A stretch of 64,000 bases of DNA, taken from NCBI GenBank assembly GCA_000720995.1, contig JOEL01000026.1:1-64000 (forward strand), in the 5' to 3' direction. Position numbers and translations under genes: made by a program. The notes under the pieces were generated by a model. The model was not told the origin of the DNA. It saw nothing but the letters and a program-made list of their open reading frames with translations, and did no database searches. Source of the DNA: Streptomyces celluloflavus. GTDB lineage: Bacteria > Actinomycetota > Actinomycetes > Streptomycetales > Streptomycetaceae. Positions 23,990-32,921 of the stretch are shown here, piece by piece (position 1 is the stretch's first letter; each line of letters begins with the position of its first letter).

Positions 23990-25294
23990 ATGGATGCCGC
24001 GTTCACCGAGGAGCAGGACGAGATCCGCCGCACGCTGCGCGAACTGCTGCACAAATACTGCGGCGGGGACGAGGTCAAGGCGGCGGCGCGGACCCCGGCG
24101 GGCTACGACGAGGCGCTCTGGCGCAGGCTGGCCGGGCAGCTCGGGCTGCCGGGGCTCGCGCTGCCCGCCGCGTACGGCGGGGTCGGCTGCGGGCCCACCG
24201 AACTCGCCCTGATCTGCGAGGAGACCGGCCGCGCGGTGCTGCCGTCACCCCTGATCGCCACCGCCGCGCTCGCCGCGCCGCTGATCCTGGCGCTGGGCAG
24301 CGAGCGGCAGCGCACCGCACTGCTGCCCGGTATCGCCGCCGGGGAACTGACCGCGACGCTGGCCGTACCGGGCGACCGGCTGGCCACCGCACTCGCGCTG
24401 ACCGGGCCGAACGACGGCGACTGGGCGGGCGGCGGCCGGGCCGGGGGAATCCAGGCGCGGGCGCACGAGGGGGGCTGGCGGCTGTACGGGGAGGCCGGGC
24501 AGGTACTCGACGGGCACACCGCGGAGGTGCTGCTGGTGGCGGCGCACACCGGCGGTTTCGCCCGTGGCCGCACACTGCTCTTCCTCGTACGGGCCGGGCG
24601 GGGGGAGAGCCCGGACGGCCGGGCGGCCGGGCCGGGCGAGGTGCCCGGACTGGTGCGGACCCGGCAGACCGTGCTGGACGAGACCCGACCGCAGGCGCGG
24701 ATAGAACTGCGCGACGTGCCCGCCGAGTTGCTGGGTGAGGGGGACGGGGACGGGGCTGCGGTGGCGGCCGCGCTCGCGGCGACCGGGGCGGTGGCGGCCG
24801 CGGCGCTGGCGGCCGAGGCGGTCGGTACGGCCGATACGGCGCTGGCCCGTACCGTCGCGTACGTCCGGGAGCGCGAGCAGTTCGGCCGGGCGATCGGCTC
24901 CTTCCAGGCCGTACAGCACCGGCTCGCCGACCTGTACGTACGAGTGCAGGCGGCGCGCTCGGCGGCGTACTACGCGGCCTGGTCGGCGGGGGCCGCGCCG
25001 CCGCGGGCGGCGGCGGATGCCGGACGGGGCGGGGTGCTGGTGCGGCGGGCGGCCGAACCGGGGGTGGGCGCGCTGGCGCTCGCGCAGGCGCTGGAGGCGC
25101 TGCGCGCGGTGGCGGCCGAGGCGGTGCAGTTGCACGGCGGTATCGGCTTCACCTGGGAGCACGACGCGCACCTCTACTTCAAGCGGGCGACCTGCGACGA
25201 ACTGCTGCTGGGGCCCGTCCACCGGCTGCGGGCGCGGGCGGCGGAGGAGGCCGGGCTCTTCACGGCCGGGACGCGAGAGGCGGCCGGTGCGTGA
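23990..25294 (+). CDS. Acyl-CoA dehydrogenase
   Basis: A 434-residue acyl-CoA dehydrogenase. The N-terminal helical domain starts FTEEQDEIRRTLRELL; the middle has CGPTELALICEETGRA; the C-terminal domain has TVAYVREREQFGRAIGSFQAVQHRLADL and ends HGGIGFTWEHDAHLYFKRA. This resembles the heteromeric FadE-type enzymes that oxidise sterol side chains, although a second subunit is not beside it. GGGAGGAG precedes the ATG at 23990. The stop overlaps the next GTG. It is downstream of an operator shared in spirit with the divergent thiolase. Confidence 0.92.
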   Translation: MDAAFTEEQDEIRRTLRELLHKYCGGDEVKAAARTPAGYDEALWRRLAGQLGLPGLALPAAYGGVGCGPTELALICEETGRAVLPSPLIATAALAAPLILALGSERQRTALLPGIAAGELTATLAVPGDRLATALALTGPNDGDWAGGGRAGGIQARAHEGGWRLYGEAGQVLDGHTAEVLLVAAHTGGFARGRTLLFLVRAGRGESPDGRAAGPGEVPGLVRTRQTVLDETRPQARIELRDVPAELLGEGDGDGAAVAAALAATGAVAAAALAAEAVGTADTALARTVAYVREREQFGRAIGSFQAVQHRLADLYVRVQAARSAAYYAAWSAGAAPPRAAADAGRGGVLVRRAAEPGVGALALAQALEALRAVAAEAVQLHGGIGFTWEHDAHLYFKRATCDELLLGPVHRLRARAAEEAGLFTAGTREAAGA

Positions 25295-25773
25295 GGCCAT
25301 CAGAGGAGTGGTCGGCGCGGATGGTGCAGCGGGTCTCCTCGACCCGGGCGTTCGCGCGGCTCGCGCCGCATGTCGTCCCCGCGCTGGACCGTACGGTGCA
25401 CCGGCTGACCCGGGGCAGGGTGCTGCTCAGCGCGCGGCTGCTGCCCGGGGCGATCCTGACCGCGACCGGCGCCAGAAGCGGCCTGCCACGGCGTACGCCA
25501 TTGGCGTGTCTGCCGGACGGGGACGGCGGCTGGCTGCTGATCGGCAGCAACTTCGGCCGGCCGGGGCATCCGGCCTGGACCGGCAATCTCCTCAAGCATC
25601 CGGAGGCGGAGATGAATTGGCGGGGCCGGGACATTCCCGTCCGGGCCCGGCTGCTCACCGGTGCGGAACGGGCGCGGGCCTGGCGGGCGGCGGTCGCGCG
25701 CTGGCCCCCGTACGCCGCGTATCAGGCGCGGGTGGCGCGGGAGATCCGGCTGTTCCGGCTGGAGCGGCGCTGA
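25291..25773 (+). CDS. Deazaflavin (F420)-dependent nitroreductase family protein
   Basis: A 160-residue Ddn-type split-barrel protein: LLTATGARSGLPRRTPL near residue 55, LLIGSNFGRPGHPAWTGNLLKHPEAE near residue 83 (given in part as IGSNFGRPGHPAWTGNL), and the WPPYAAYQ motif near the end. Family members use F420H2 for reductions or bind F420. It is coupled to the acyl-CoA dehydrogenase by a GTGA overlap, implying a reductive or protective step in the same pathway. Partner and substrate unknown. Confidence 0.88.
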   Translation: MRPSEEWSARMVQRVSSTRAFARLAPHVVPALDRTVHRLTRGRVLLSARLLPGAILTATGARSGLPRRTPLACLPDGDGGWLLIGSNFGRPGHPAWTGNLLKHPEAEMNWRGRDIPVRARLLTGAERARAWRAAVARWPPYAAYQARVAREIRLFRLERR

Positions 25774-26029
25774 CCGGACCGGCGGTGCCGGGCCGTCACT
25801 CCGGTGCCACACCCGTCCACCGCGGTGCCGTGCTCGCCGGTGGCGGGGGCCGGTGGGCCGCGGCGTCGGCCGCGGATGCGCAGCGGGTGCCGTGCGTACC
25901 CCGGCGGGGCCGGGGGACACCCGCCGTGTGTGCAGTTGTGAAGCCATGTCAGGACGGATGCGGGGTACGTGCGGGGCGGTATGCGGGGCGGACGGCGAAA
26001 CTGCCCCGCGCGGTGATTCCGCCGGTGAT

Positions 26030-26165
26030 TCCGGCAGCGTTTCCGTTGGCGATTACGTAAGCGATTCCGTGGGGAATTCCGGCAGCTCGGCCGGCTCCGT
26101 CGGCTTCGCTGATTCCGGCCGCTCGACCGGCTCCGCCGATTCCGGATCCGCTGATTCCGGGGTGG
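26030..26165. repeat. Degenerate GATTCCG-type low-complexity tract
   Basis: Many copies of GATTCCGG/GATTCCG and GGCTCCG alternate here, in the 428-bp space (25774-26201) between the F420-type gene and the convergent TetR gene. On the plus strand it reads as Ser/Gly/Asp repeats, but no plausible gene start or domain is seen. It may be a relic or a spacer; the rest of the gap shows nothing recognisable. Confidence 0.6.
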
Positions 26166-26201
26166 TGCCGCCTGTGCGGGCCGTGCCGGCGCTGCCGCCG
26201 A

Positions 26202-26849
26202 TTATTTCGTCGGCTTCTTGCCGGTGACGCCGAAATGCACCAGCAGCGCCAGATTGGGCTTGAGTTCGGTCTGTTTGACGCCCCAGCTCTGGAAACCCTT
26301 CTGGTGCCCGGCGACCGCGGCCAGCATCGCGACGATCGATCCGGCCATGGCCGCCGCGCTGACGTCCTTGTCGACCTTGTTCTTGCTCTGGAGCTCCTTG
26401 ATGGAGTCCGTAAGGGAGTTGGTGACGGCATTGAGGATCTTCATGCGGATCTTGTAGAACCGCTTGTCGCCCTCGGCCGCTCCCAGGTCGACGACGCGCA
26501 GAATGGCGTCGTGGCTGCGCCAGAAGGAGAGGAAGCCGTCGACCAGCTCCTCCGCCGCCTGCCAGCCGGACTTTCCCACCCAGGAACGTCCCGCGACAAG
26601 GCCGGTCAGCTCGGCGCCCTCTTTGGCCATCTCCTCGGCGATTTCGAGGACGGCGCCTTCCACGTCGGGGAAGTACTGATAGAAGGTAGCGGGTGAAGTG
26701 CCCGCTTTTCGGGCCACGTCGATGACCTTGACGTCCCGGTACGGGGATGAACTGAGCATTTCGCTGAGGCAGTCGAGCAGCTTCTGCCGCGTCGCCTGTC
26801 CACGGCGGCCGGCAACTCTGCCGTCGACGGTTCGAACTTGTCCTGTCAT
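26202..26849 (-). CDS. TetR-family regulator, candidate master of the CTGAC regulon
   Basis: A 215-residue TetR protein. The N-terminal DNA-binding domain has ATRQKLLDCLSEMLSS and the helix-turn-helix VIDVARKAGTSPATFYQYFP (residues about 42-61); the C-terminal ligand domain is helical with WRSHDAILRVVDLGAAEGDK. It appears leaderless: a TAAGCT -10 box (26856-26861) sits 6 nt before the ATG. A CTGAC-type site with one mismatch overlaps its start codon, which suggests autoregulation. It lies within the acyl-CoA gene region. Ligand unknown; an acyl-CoA intermediate is a reasonable guess. Confidence 0.9.
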   Translation of the reverse strand: MTGQVRTVDGRVAGRRGQATRQKLLDCLSEMLSSSPYRDVKVIDVARKAGTSPATFYQYFPDVEGAVLEIAEEMAKEGAELTGLVAGRSWVGKSGWQAAEELVDGFLSFWRSHDAILRVVDLGAAEGDKRFYKIRMKILNAVTNSLTDSIKELQSKNKVDKDVSAAAMAGSIVAMLAAVAGHQKGFQSWGVKQTELKPNLALLVHFGVTGKKPTK

Positions 26850-26857
26850 GCCGTCAG
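26843..26857. promoter_or_regulatory. CTGAC-N5-GTCAG-like site over the tetR start codon
   Basis: CTGTC (26843-26847), 5 bp, GTCAG (26853-26857): one mismatch to the consensus. It spans the ATG at 26849-26847 and touches the putative -10 box of the leaderless tetR promoter, an expected place for a self-repressing operator. Confidence 0.5.
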
Positions 26858-27151
26858 CTTACCGAGGGGTGATCGGAGCGCGATTTGACTGCCTGCAAAT
26901 GGGGAGCGGGGAGTTCGGGATACGGAACCCGGCTTACCGCCCCGGTGGTGGTGCGGGCGGCGCCCTCGCGTACGGTACCGGCTCTCGGCGGAACCCTTTG
27001 GTCCGAACCGGTGAATGGTCTTATCAACAGGCTGTGGACAGTCATGGTGGATAAGTGTGCGGTCTGTGTGTGCGGTGTGTGTGCGGTGCGTCGGTAAGTC
27101 CGCGCGGAAGGTGATGTGTTGGGTGTCGATGTACGACACGCGGTTTCGGTG

Positions 27152-27166
27152 ATCTCATTCTGAGAT
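27152..27166. promoter_or_regulatory. Inverted repeat ATCTCA-N3-TGAGAT upstream of the VOC gene
   Basis: A perfect 6-3-6 inverted repeat in an unusually AT-rich part of the 378-bp gap between tetR and the VOC gene. It is 61 bp before the VOC ATG and could be a regulator site. A TAGCTT box at 27216-27221 lies 6 nt before the ATG and suggests a leaderless transcript. Nothing else is visible in 26858-27227. Confidence 0.4.
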
Positions 27167-27227
27167 ATAGATCACGCGTTCGGATTCCCGTCGGGCGGGG
27201 TCCGTGAACCGGCGCTAGCTTGGGCAT

Positions 27228-27992
27228 ATGGCTGCATATGCGGAGGGTGCCCCTTGCTGGGCGGACGTCATGCTGCCCGATCTCGGCAAGGGCAAGCGCT
27301 TCTACGGCGAACTCTTCGGCTGGACCTTCTCCGAAGGCGCCCCCGAGTTCGGCGGATACACCCAGGCATTCCGCAACGGCAAAAGGGCCGCCGGGCTGAT
27401 GCCCCGGGAAAACGCGTCGATGCCGACCGCCTGGGGGCTGTACTTCGCGACCGATGACATCCGGCGGACCGGCGCCGCGATCTGCGAGGCGGGCGGACGG
27501 ATCTTCGCCGAGCCGATGCGGCTCGGCGACCTCGGCTCGATGCTGATCGCCGTGGACCCGGCCGGTGCGGTCTTCGGCGCCTGGCAGGCCGGTACGCACC
27601 AGGGCTTCGAGACGGCGCAGGAGCCCGGCGGATACCTCTGGATGGCGCTCCACACCCGCCACCCCGACGCGTCCGACGCCTTCTACGGGAAGGTCTTCGG
27701 CTTCGAGGGCGTCCCCGACAGCCCGATGGCGCGCCCCGGTTTCCTCCCCTGGCGGCTGGCCGGGCGGCCGGGTGAGATCGGCTGCCGCATCACCATGGGC
27801 GAGGGGTTCCCGGCACATGTGCCGGCGCATTTCACCGTCTCCTTCCTCGTCGCGGAGCTGGCGGCCGCGGTACGGACCGCGACCGGCCTCGGCGGCAGCG
27901 TCGTCGTCGAGCCCACGGAGACGCCGGGCGGCCCGTACGCGGTCCTCCGGGACGATCAGGGCGCCACCTTCGGCGTCATGGCCCCGAAATAA
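27228..27992 (+). CDS. VOC (glyoxalase/dioxygenase fold) family protein, two domains
   Basis: A 254-residue protein of two tandem VOC domains: first CWADVMLPDLGKGKRFYGELFGW (residues about 10-32; partial), second WMALHTRHPDASDAFYGKVFGF near residue 138. Each ends in a GA.FG(A/V)..-type strand (AGAVFGAWQ; QGATFGVMAPK). Streptomyces proteins like this are called hydrolase/glyoxalase-like or hydroxylase-associated, but no activity is certain. The ATG at 27228 is probably leaderless. A single gene. Confidence 0.88.
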   Translation: MAAYAEGAPCWADVMLPDLGKGKRFYGELFGWTFSEGAPEFGGYTQAFRNGKRAAGLMPRENASMPTAWGLYFATDDIRRTGAAICEAGGRIFAEPMRLGDLGSMLIAVDPAGAVFGAWQAGTHQGFETAQEPGGYLWMALHTRHPDASDAFYGKVFGFEGVPDSPMARPGFLPWRLAGRPGEIGCRITMGEGFPAHVPAHFTVSFLVAELAAAVRTATGLGGSVVVEPTETPGGPYAVLRDDQGATFGVMAPK

Positions 27993-28389
27993 CCCCCGGC
28001 CGCGCGGAATTACGCCGGTGGCGGCACCGGCCCCGCGGGCGGGTACGGCGGTGCGCCGACGGGAACGGCCGGACCGGTGGGACGGGCGGCATACGGGTGG
28101 CATACGGGCCCGAACCGGCCGGTATCCCCTCGCGTCCGCTCCCGCCGGATGTATCGCAGCACGTCGGGCGGGGACCGGGCGTCCGGGGTGACGGGCGGGC
28201 CGAGGGCGGCGCGGGAGTGATCCGTGACACGGCGGGCGGCCCCCGGGTTCGCAACCGGTGGCCCGGCCAGGAAGAATCAGCACCCGTACGGCCGTTTCGG
28301 CCGAGCGGTGAGACGCTGCACGGGGCAGGGGCTCTCGGTGGCTTGTGGCTTTGAGAGTCGTTTTCGCCCCACGGGGAGGTGGCAGGCAA

Positions 28390-31005
28390 ATGGTGGAGCA
28401 GCTGACGCAGCTGACGCAGCACGATCCCCGGCGGATCGGCCCGTTCGAGGTGCTCGGCCGTCTCGGGGCCGGCGGCATGGGGCTGGTCTATCTGGCGCGT
28501 TCGGCGTCCGGCCGGCGCGTCGCGATCAAGACGGTGCGCACGGAGCTGGCCGAGGACCAGCTGTTCCGGGTGCGCTTCACCCGCGAGGTCGAGGCGGCCC
28601 GCGCGGTCAGCGGCTTCTACACCGCCGCGGTGGTGGACGCCGACCCCCGCGCGGCGGTGCCGTGGCTGGCGACGGCCTACGTCCCCGCCCCCTCGCTGGA
28701 GGAGATCGTCAACGACTGCGGGCCGCTGCCGGCCCAGGCGGTGCGGTGGCTGGCGGCCGGTATCGCCGAGGCGCTCCAGTCCATCCACGGCGCGGGGCTG
28801 GTGCACCGGGACCTCAAACCCTCGAACGTCCTGGTCGTCGAGGACGGCCCCCGGGTGATCGACTTCGGGATCGCCTCCGGGGTCTCCAACACCCGTCTGA
28901 CGATGACCAATGTGGCCGTGGGCACTCCGGCCTATATGTCGCCCGAACAGGCCCGCGACTCGCGCAGCGTGACGGGCGCGAGCGATGTCTTCTCCCTCGG
29001 CTCGACGCTCGTCTTCGCCGCCACCGGCCACGCCCCCTTCCACGGCGCCAACCCCGTCGAAACCGTCTTCATGCTGCTCCGGGAGGGCCCCGACCTGGCC
29101 GGGCTGCCGGACGAACTGCGTCCGCTGCTGGAGTCCTGTATGCAGAGGGAGGCGGCCCACCGGCCGTCGCCCGCCGACCTCCAGTCCCAGCTCGCACCGC
29201 ATCTCTTCGGCTCCGGCAGCGACGACAGCGGTACGGCCTCGGCCTGGCTGCCGGCCGGTGCGGTCGCCCTGATAGAGGGGCGGCGCGGCGGCCGTACCTC
29301 CCTCCCCAAGGACGACCGGCGCGGCTCGGGAGGCGGTCAGGCGCCGCCGCCGCGGCCCGCGCACGCCCCGGCGGGCGCCGCCGACCGGTCCGGCTGGCCC
29401 GGTCACGTCGGCGCGGGCCCCGGTGCGCACCGCGGCGGCGATCCCCGGGGCCCGGCGATGCCGCAGGCCGCGTCGTTCGGCCCGGACCTGTCGCCGGCGC
29501 GCGCCACTCCGGTCTCCGCGGCCCCGCCGGCCGCCGCACCACCGCTCGCCCCGCCGCCCGCAGCGCCTTCCGTACCGCCGCCGTCCGTCGCGCCCGCCGC
29601 TCCGGCGGACGGGCCCGGCGGTCCGGTCCGGCTCGGCGGCTCGCCCGCCCCGATAGGGCCGGGGCCGCGCGCCGCGGACGGCCGCGACCCGCAGCCGCGC
29701 GGGCAGGCCGGTGCCGCGACGAACTGGGTACGGCCGCCCGGCGGCAGCCCCCCGGCCGGGGCGCCGCAGCCCGGGGTGCCGCAGCAGGGCGCCGCCAACG
29801 GCGTCCCGGTGGGCGGGGGCCCCGGCGCCGCACCGCAGCACGGCGCACCGGCCGAGCCGCCCGCCGCCGAACCGGGCCGCTGGCGCCCCTGGCGGTTCCG
29901 GATGTCGAACGAGGTGTGGGGCACCCCCGCCGTCGCGGGCGACCGGCTGTACGTCACCTCCTTCGAGGTGCACGTCCTCGATGTGGCCAGTGGGCGGCGG
30001 CAGTTCAAGACCCGGGACGTGGCCTGGACGATGGCCGTCGCCGACGGCCGCATCCACGCGTCGGACGGTCCGAGCCTGTACGCCCTGGACGCCGCGGACG
30101 GTACCGACCGCTGGCGGCTGAACACCGAGGGCTGGGTCTACGCCCTCCAGGTGGACCGCGGCACGGTCGTCACCGGTATGCGCGGTGGCGGCGTCCAGGC
30201 GTGGGAGGCCGCCAACGGTGAGCTGCTGTGGGAGATCGGCGGCGCCCAGACCGATTTCGAGACGGCCGAGGCCGGGCCCGTGGTGCACGACGGCACGGTG
30301 TTCGTCCGGGCCGATACGCGGCTCAGGGCGCTGGAGGCGCGGACCGGCGCCGAACGCTGGTCGTATCCGGTGGGCGACGCGGCGTCCTGCGGCGGGGTGC
30401 CGGTACGGCTGCTGCCCGCACCGGACGGTGTGGTCTACGTCGTGGCCGGCACCCGGGTGCTGGCCCTCGACATCGCGCGCGGTGAGCTGCGCTGGCATTT
30501 CGAGGCGCCCGCGGCGTTCGTGAGCCCGCCGGCCTTCGCGCCGGGTCCGGCCGTCGCCGGCGGCGGGGTCTACCTGGCCGACTATCTGGGCACGGTCTAC
30601 GCGCTGGACGCGGCGGACGGCCGCGAGCGCTGGCGGATCGCCACCGAGCCGCGGCAGTCGACCGAGCCGGTGCTGATCGCGCACGGCGCCGTCCACCTGG
30701 GCAGCGGCCACGCCCTCTACACGCTGGACGCGGTGACCGGTACGCCCCGCTGGCGGTTCCAGGCGGGCGCCGAGGTGATCGGCGCACCGGTCGTCGCCGA
30801 GGGCCGGGTGCACTTCGGCTCGGCCGACCACTGCCTCTACACGCTCGACGCGATGGGCGGGCAGCTCCGCTGGAAGCTGGCGACCGGCGGTGAGATCACC
30901 GGCTCGCCGGTGGCGGTCGGCGGTGTGGTCTACGCGTGCAGCAAGGACCGCTGCGTCTACGCGCTGGACGCGGCGAAGGGGACGGGGATGGCGCGGCGGC
31001 CGTAG
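28390..31005 (+). CDS. Serine/threonine protein kinase fused to a PQQ-type beta-propeller
   Basis: An 871-residue protein. Kinase domain at residues about 15-275: Gly loop [15 protein letters not shown], Lys in RRVAIKTVR, catalytic loop [10 protein letters not shown] near residue 140, then IDFGIASG and [11 protein letters not shown] Pro/Ala/Gly-rich linker spans about 290-510. A C-terminal propeller has repeated blades with [10 protein letters not shown] motifs (residues about 515-865). No transmembrane segment is seen, unlike PknB-type receptors, so it should be cytoplasmic. The start at 28390 has GGGGAGG upstream. The 397-bp gap before it (27993-28389) shows no convincing gene. Confidence 0.92.
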   Translation: MVEQLTQLTQHDPRRIGPFEVLGRLGAGGMGLVYLARSASGRRVAIKTVRTELAEDQLFRVRFTREVEAARAVSGFYTAAVVDADPRAAVPWLATAYVPAPSLEEIVNDCGPLPAQAVRWLAAGIAEALQSIHGAGLVHRDLKPSNVLVVEDGPRVIDFGIASGVSNTRLTMTNVAVGTPAYMSPEQARDSRSVTGASDVFSLGSTLVFAATGHAPFHGANPVETVFMLLREGPDLAGLPDELRPLLESCMQREAAHRPSPADLQSQLAPHLFGSGSDDSGTASAWLPAGAVALIEGRRGGRTSLPKDDRRGSGGGQAPPPRPAHAPAGAADRSGWPGHVGAGPGAHRGGDPRGPAMPQAASFGPDLSPARATPVSAAPPAAAPPLAPPPAAPSVPPPSVAPAAPADGPGGPVRLGGSPAPIGPGPRAADGRDPQPRGQAGAATNWVRPPGGSPPAGAPQPGVPQQGAANGVPVGGGPGAAPQHGAPAEPPAAEPGRWRPWRFRMSNEVWGTPAVAGDRLYVTSFEVHVLDVASGRRQFKTRDVAWTMAVADGRIHASDGPSLYALDAADGTDRWRLNTEGWVYALQVDRGTVVTGMRGGGVQAWEAANGELLWEIGGAQTDFETAEAGPVVHDGTVFVRADTRLRALEARTGAERWSYPVGDAASCGGVPVRLLPAPDGVVYVVAGTRVLALDIARGELRWHFEAPAAFVSPPAFAPGPAVAGGGVYLADYLGTVYALDAADGRERWRIATEPRQSTEPVLIAHGAVHLGSGHALYTLDAVTGTPRWRFQAGAEVIGAPVVAEGRVHFGSADHCLYTLDAMGGQLRWKLATGGEITGSPVAVGGVVYACSKDRCVYALDAAKGTGMARRP

Positions 31006-31070
31006 GGCGGGTCGCCGGGCGGGCGGCAGAGCGAGACCCTCCTTCCCGTGGCTCCTCGCCGTGGTGGCCG

Positions 31071-31931
31071 CTACTCCCGGTCGCGGTCCCGGTCCCGGTC
31101 GTCCTGCGGCTCCGGGGAGTCGGGGCGGGGCGCCTGCTGTCCGTGGCCCAGGCCCCACTGCACCGGAGGCGTGGGGGCCGGCGGCCGCCAGGGTGCGGAC
31201 GGCTCCGGCGCGACATGGGAGCCCCCTACGGGACCGCCCGCGCCTGGGGCCGGCGGAGGCGGATAGGGCCCGCGCTCGTCGTGGCCTCCGGGGTGCCCGG
31301 CTTGTCCGGGGCCGTACTGCCCACCCCCGTACTGGCCGCCGTCGTACTGTCCACTTCCGTACTGCCCGCCGCCGTACTGTCCACCGCCGTACTGCTCGCT
31401 GCGGAGCTGACCGTCGTCGTACCGTCCGTCGCCGTACGGGCCCTCGCCGTAGCGGCCGTCGTCATACCGTCCGCCGCCGTGCCGCTCGTCGGTGGGCCGT
31501 CCGTCGGGCCGCTCGCGGGACCGGCGGCCCCCGCCGCGCATGATCAGCGCGCCGAGCAGCATGACCGCGCCGCCGCCGAGGGCGTTGGCCGCGCCGACGC
31601 CCAGGCCGCCCGTACCGGCGGTGAGCTCGCCCGCGGCCTGCCCCTGGCGGACCATCCACAAGATCGTGAAGCCGAGCACCACCAAGGCCGCGAAGCCGAC
31701 GAGCAGCCGCGAGCGCAGCGCCACGCCGAGCAGGGTCAGCAGGGCGGCGAAGGCCATGGGGAGGAAGAGGGAGCCGAGGAGCGGGGCGGAGTTACCCGTG
31801 AGGCCGTTGAAGAGGTCCTGGATCGGGACATCGCGCCCGTGACGGCCGTCGTACCAGGGACGGAAGGGGCTCCAGACGGCGGCCGCCGCTCCGATGAGGG
31901 CGATGACGGATCCGAGTACGTTGCGCACCAC
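31071..31931 (-). CDS. Membrane protein with a Gly/Gln/Tyr repeat tail
   Basis: A 286-residue protein with four hydrophobic helices in residues 1-135 (MVRNVLGSVIALIGAAAAVW; then three more), followed by a long hydrophilic tail with repeats of GGGQY and GDGRYDDG, then Pro-rich sequence ending in Asp-Arg repeats. The repeat tail resembles low-complexity cytoplasmic scaffolds. It is convergent with the kinase gene, 65 bp away. Function unknown; the repeat DNA is at about 31300-31480. Confidence 0.82.
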   Translation of the reverse strand: MVRNVLGSVIALIGAAAAVWSPFRPWYDGRHGRDVPIQDLFNGLTGNSAPLLGSLFLPMAFAALLTLLGVALRSRLLVGFAALVVLGFTILWMVRQGQAAGELTAGTGGLGVGAANALGGGAVMLLGALIMRGGGRRSRERPDGRPTDERHGGGRYDDGRYGEGPYGDGRYDDGQLRSEQYGGGQYGGGQYGSGQYDGGQYGGGQYGPGQAGHPGGHDERGPYPPPPAPGAGGPVGGSHVAPEPSAPWRPPAPTPPVQWGLGHGQQAPRPDSPEPQDDRDRDRDRE

Positions 31932-32138
31932 TGGCGTGCCTCGCTTCGAGTCGGCCGGACGTCCTCCGCGAACGACGCTACGCCTGCCCGCCCGCGCCCG
32001 CTAGACGGGAACGTCACCACAGGTCAGGCGGTATCCGGAGGGTGCTTCGGGGACGCGGGAGGCCGGTCCGGCGGACCGTCTGCGGCACCACCCGGACGAC
32101 CACCGGCAGCACCACCCGTAACTCAGCGCACCCGTAAC

Positions 32139-32921
32139 TCAGCGCACCCGGAAGTCCGGCGCCTCCGTGCCGGACTGCCGCCGGGCGCGGAACAGCTCCG
32201 CCTGGCGGTCCGGCGGCAGGTTTCCGAGCGCGATCAGCTGCGGGGCGTGTGCCAGCGCCTGCGCGCGGACCGCCTCCTTGGCGGCCCACAGGGCCCGTAC
32301 GGTGCCCTGGACCGCCTCGGTCGGCTGCGCGGCGAGGACGGCCGCGCAGCGCAGCGCCGCCGCGGTCACGGCGCCGGGCTCGGCCAGTTCGGAGACCAGC
32401 CCGATCTCGTACGCGCGCGCGGCGCCGAGCCGTTCCGCCGTCCCCATCAGGGACATCCTGGCGACCTCCCCGAACGGCATCCGCTGCGCCATGTGGATGG
32501 CCTCGTAGGCGCTGACCATCCCGTAGGTGGTGTGCGGGTCGAAGAAGGTGGCGGTGGTGGACGCGACGATGAACTCGGCCTCGCCCAGGAGGTAGAAGGC
32601 CCCGCCGCAGGCCATCCCGTCCACCGCGGCGACGACCGGCTTCCACAGGTCGTTCGTCTTCGGGCCGATGCGGAGCAGCGGGTCGTCCAGGGAGAAGGGC
32701 GAGGCCGGCTGGGGGACCTCGACGGAGCGGTCGATACCGGTGCTGAAGGCGCGGCCACCGGCGCCGGTGAGGACCGCGGCCCGTACCGCGTCGTCGGAGC
32801 GGAACGCCCGCCAGGTGGCGGCGAGTTCGCCGGCGGTGGCCAGGTCGATGGCGTTGTGCCGGGCGGGCCGGTCGAGGGTGACCAGCGCGACCCCGTCCGC
32901 GATCTCCGTACGGACCGTCAT
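32139..32921 (-). CDS. Enoyl-CoA hydratase/isomerase family protein
   Basis: A 260-residue crotonase-fold protein: LVTLDRPARHNAIDL near residue 13, oxyanion-hole-type GGRAFSTGIDRSVEV near residue 54, MACGGAFYLLGEAEFIVAS near residue 98. The usual catalytic Glu positions are not obvious, so hydratase or isomerase chemistry is uncertain. It is the third gene of the minus-strand operon thiolase-DUF35-hydratase, with a 4-bp overlap with DUF35. The operator at 34841 controls this operon. Confidence 0.88.
   Translation of the reverse strand: MTVRTEIADGVALVTLDRPARHNAIDLATAGELAATWRAFRSDDAVRAAVLTGAGGRAFSTGIDRSVEVPQPASPFSLDDPLLRIGPKTNDLWKPVVAAVDGMACGGAFYLLGEAEFIVASTTATFFDPHTTYGMVSAYEAIHMAQRMPFGEVARMSLMGTAERLGAARAYEIGLVSELAEPGAVTAAALRCAAVLAAQPTEAVQGTVRALWAAKEAVRAQALAHAPQLIALGNLPPDRQAELFRARRQSGTEAPDFRVR

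Noticed and set aside
28097..28354. 85-codon ORF upstream of the kinase gene
   Set aside because: No ribosome site, Gly/Arg/Pro-rich, no similarity to anything recognised; it overlaps the likely promoter area.
27976..31158. 1060-codon minus-strand frame opposite the kinase-propeller gene
   Set aside because: The plus strand has all kinase motifs; the minus frame is a repeat-driven shadow.
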